Shown here piece by piece: positions 33,701-34,425 of a stretch of DNA of 34,425 nt. How positions within the stretch are numbered: the stretch's first letter is position 1; each line of letters starts with the position of its first letter. The position numbers and the translations under genes were made by a program. The DNA comes from Monosiga brevicollis MX1. Its lineage: Eukaryota > Opisthokonta > Choanoflagellata > Craspedida > Salpingoecidae. The notes beneath the pieces were generated by a model. The model was not told the DNA's origin and did no database searches. It worked only from the letters and a program-made list of their open reading frames with translations. The DNA lies in contig NW_001865044.1 in assembly GCF_000002865.3 (NCBI RefSeq), forward strand, positions 844,437 through 878,861, in the 5' to 3' direction.

Positions 33701-34425
33701 AGCAGGTCATCCGCCGGACATTGTACAATCCCTCGGTCTTGATCATCTCCACATTGGTGATGTGGCGGGGTGCGTCTTGTCGAGACACACTTTCGCCCCC
33801 ATCTGCTGTTTTTTTTTGTTTTGTTTTTTTTTCCGGCGCAGCCATGTCGCACCGATGCCAACCAACTCCACTGAAGCATTGGGATGGGTCTGGTCTCATA
33901 AATGCCTGTCTTTCTTCACTGGGTGCATCGTCGCGATTGCAGCTATGCCAAAGCTTCATCGGGCACCACGGAACGCAAGGCCCTCGGCGGCGAGCATCGT
34001 GATACACAGGTGAGAAAGCCACGGCCATGACCAAAGGTGCTTCAAAGATTTGGCCGCTCACTCCACACTTGACTTTTCAAACTTGGTTGCTCACATTGTT
34101 TTGCTTCTCTAGATTGAAGGTATTCCACCCCTCGAGGCCATCTTGGACTTGTGGGACTTTGATGCCGTTGCGCGCAAAGTTCTGTCACAACAGGGCTGGG
34201 CCTACTACTCCTCGGGCTCGGATGACGAGGTCACGCTGCGCGAGAATCAAAATGTCTTTGCTCGCATCTGGATGCGCCCGCGAATTCTGGTATGGTCAGC
34301 ATGTCCAGGTTTCGATTCTTGGCTTTTCTTCGCTCGGCCTTGTTTGCTTGTGTGTACTTGCTACGTGTGTGACCTAGCTTGCATGTGCTGTCTGTGGCTC
34401 AACCAAGCGCCCCCCCCCCCCCCCC
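30783..34425 (+). CDS. Fumarate reductase-cyt b5-cyt b5-FMN dehydrogenase fusion (partial)
   Basis: Exons: 30783-31131, 31236-31510, 31582-31712, 31828-31921, 31995-32087, 32172-32290, 32391-33267, 33370-33531, 33633-33769, 33943-34009 and 34113-34289, all in phase, 827 codons so far; the 3' end lies beyond the window. FAD domain: [20 protein letters not shown], then substrate motifs [29 protein letters not shown] and [16 protein letters not shown] of soluble fumarate reductases (Osm1/flavocytochrome c type). First cytochrome b5: DHPGG with the second heme His in DMLHS. Second b5: DHPAG and AAGHPP. Then the N-terminus of a flavocytochrome b2-like FMN dehydrogenase: [19 protein letters not shown], including the active-site Tyr. 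Electrons could pass from lactate or another 2-hydroxyacid to fumarate. The first start (ATG 30783) gives a hydrophobic leader if a 72-nt in-frame intron (30790-30861) is retained. Confidence 0.85.
34410..34425. repeat. poly-C homopolymer at the right edge
   Basis: The window ends in 16 C inside an intron of the fusion gene, mirroring the C run at the left edge. Confidence 0.9.

Overview
The window is from a compact, intron-dense eukaryotic nuclear genome. Genes are GC-rich, with about 10-19 short GT-AG introns in the longer ones (roughly 50-220 nt), long microsatellites, and two assembly gaps (N runs at 10466-10691 and 21119-21168). The gene mix points to a choanoflagellate such as Monosiga: a mucin-like type I receptor with a possible SH2-binding tail, a forkhead factor, a PHD regulator and the kinetochore protein Zwilch. 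The organism is an inference. All gene models were built by hand from splice signals and reading-frame phase; there is no transcript support.

Layout from left to right. (1) + strand, 285-1790: Lys/Thr/Pro-rich basic protein of unknown function. (2) - strand, 6175-2063: Zwilch, of the Rod-ZW10-Zwilch kinetochore complex, in about 18-19 exons. (3) + strand, 6853-7733: unknown 113-aa protein in five exons. (4) + strand, 8439-11306: ankyrin-repeat protein with an N-terminal signal-like segment; one intron holds a gap and a (GT)n array. (5) + strand, 12866-16770: 806-aa nuclear protein with a PHD finger, a Tudor-like stretch and a zinc knuckle carrying the plant-style QALGGH signature. (6) - strand, 17750-17175: single-exon four-helix membrane protein. 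(7) - strand, 22156-18234: signal peptide, jelly-roll-like ectodomain, repeated six-cysteine modules in Ser/Thr linkers, SEA-like domain, one membrane helix and a 238-residue tail ending in YDNVA. (8) + strand, 26667-27827: forkhead factor at the end of a long pyrimidine-rich leader. (9) - strand, 30031-28884: NOL12/Rrp17 ribosome-biogenesis protein with an RGG tail. (10) + strand, 30783 to the window end (3' truncated): a fusion of soluble fumarate reductase, two cytochrome b5 domains and an FMN-dependent L-lactate/2-hydroxyacid dehydrogenase.

The most exciting item is gene 10. Its domain order reads as a single-chain electron wire from lactate (FMN) through two b5 hemes to FAD and fumarate, that is, a possible lactate:fumarate oxidoreductase. 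Also notable are the 11-bp near-palindrome TTGTCAGACAA, which recurs near several putative 5' ends, the novel-looking Cys6 repeat of the receptor, and the QALGGH knuckle fused to a PHD finger. The genes do not form an operon or a common pathway. Convergent pairs are 1/2, 5/6 and 8/9. Divergent pairs with shared upstream DNA are 2/3 and 9/10. I saw no mobile element, CRISPR array, rRNA or tRNA.
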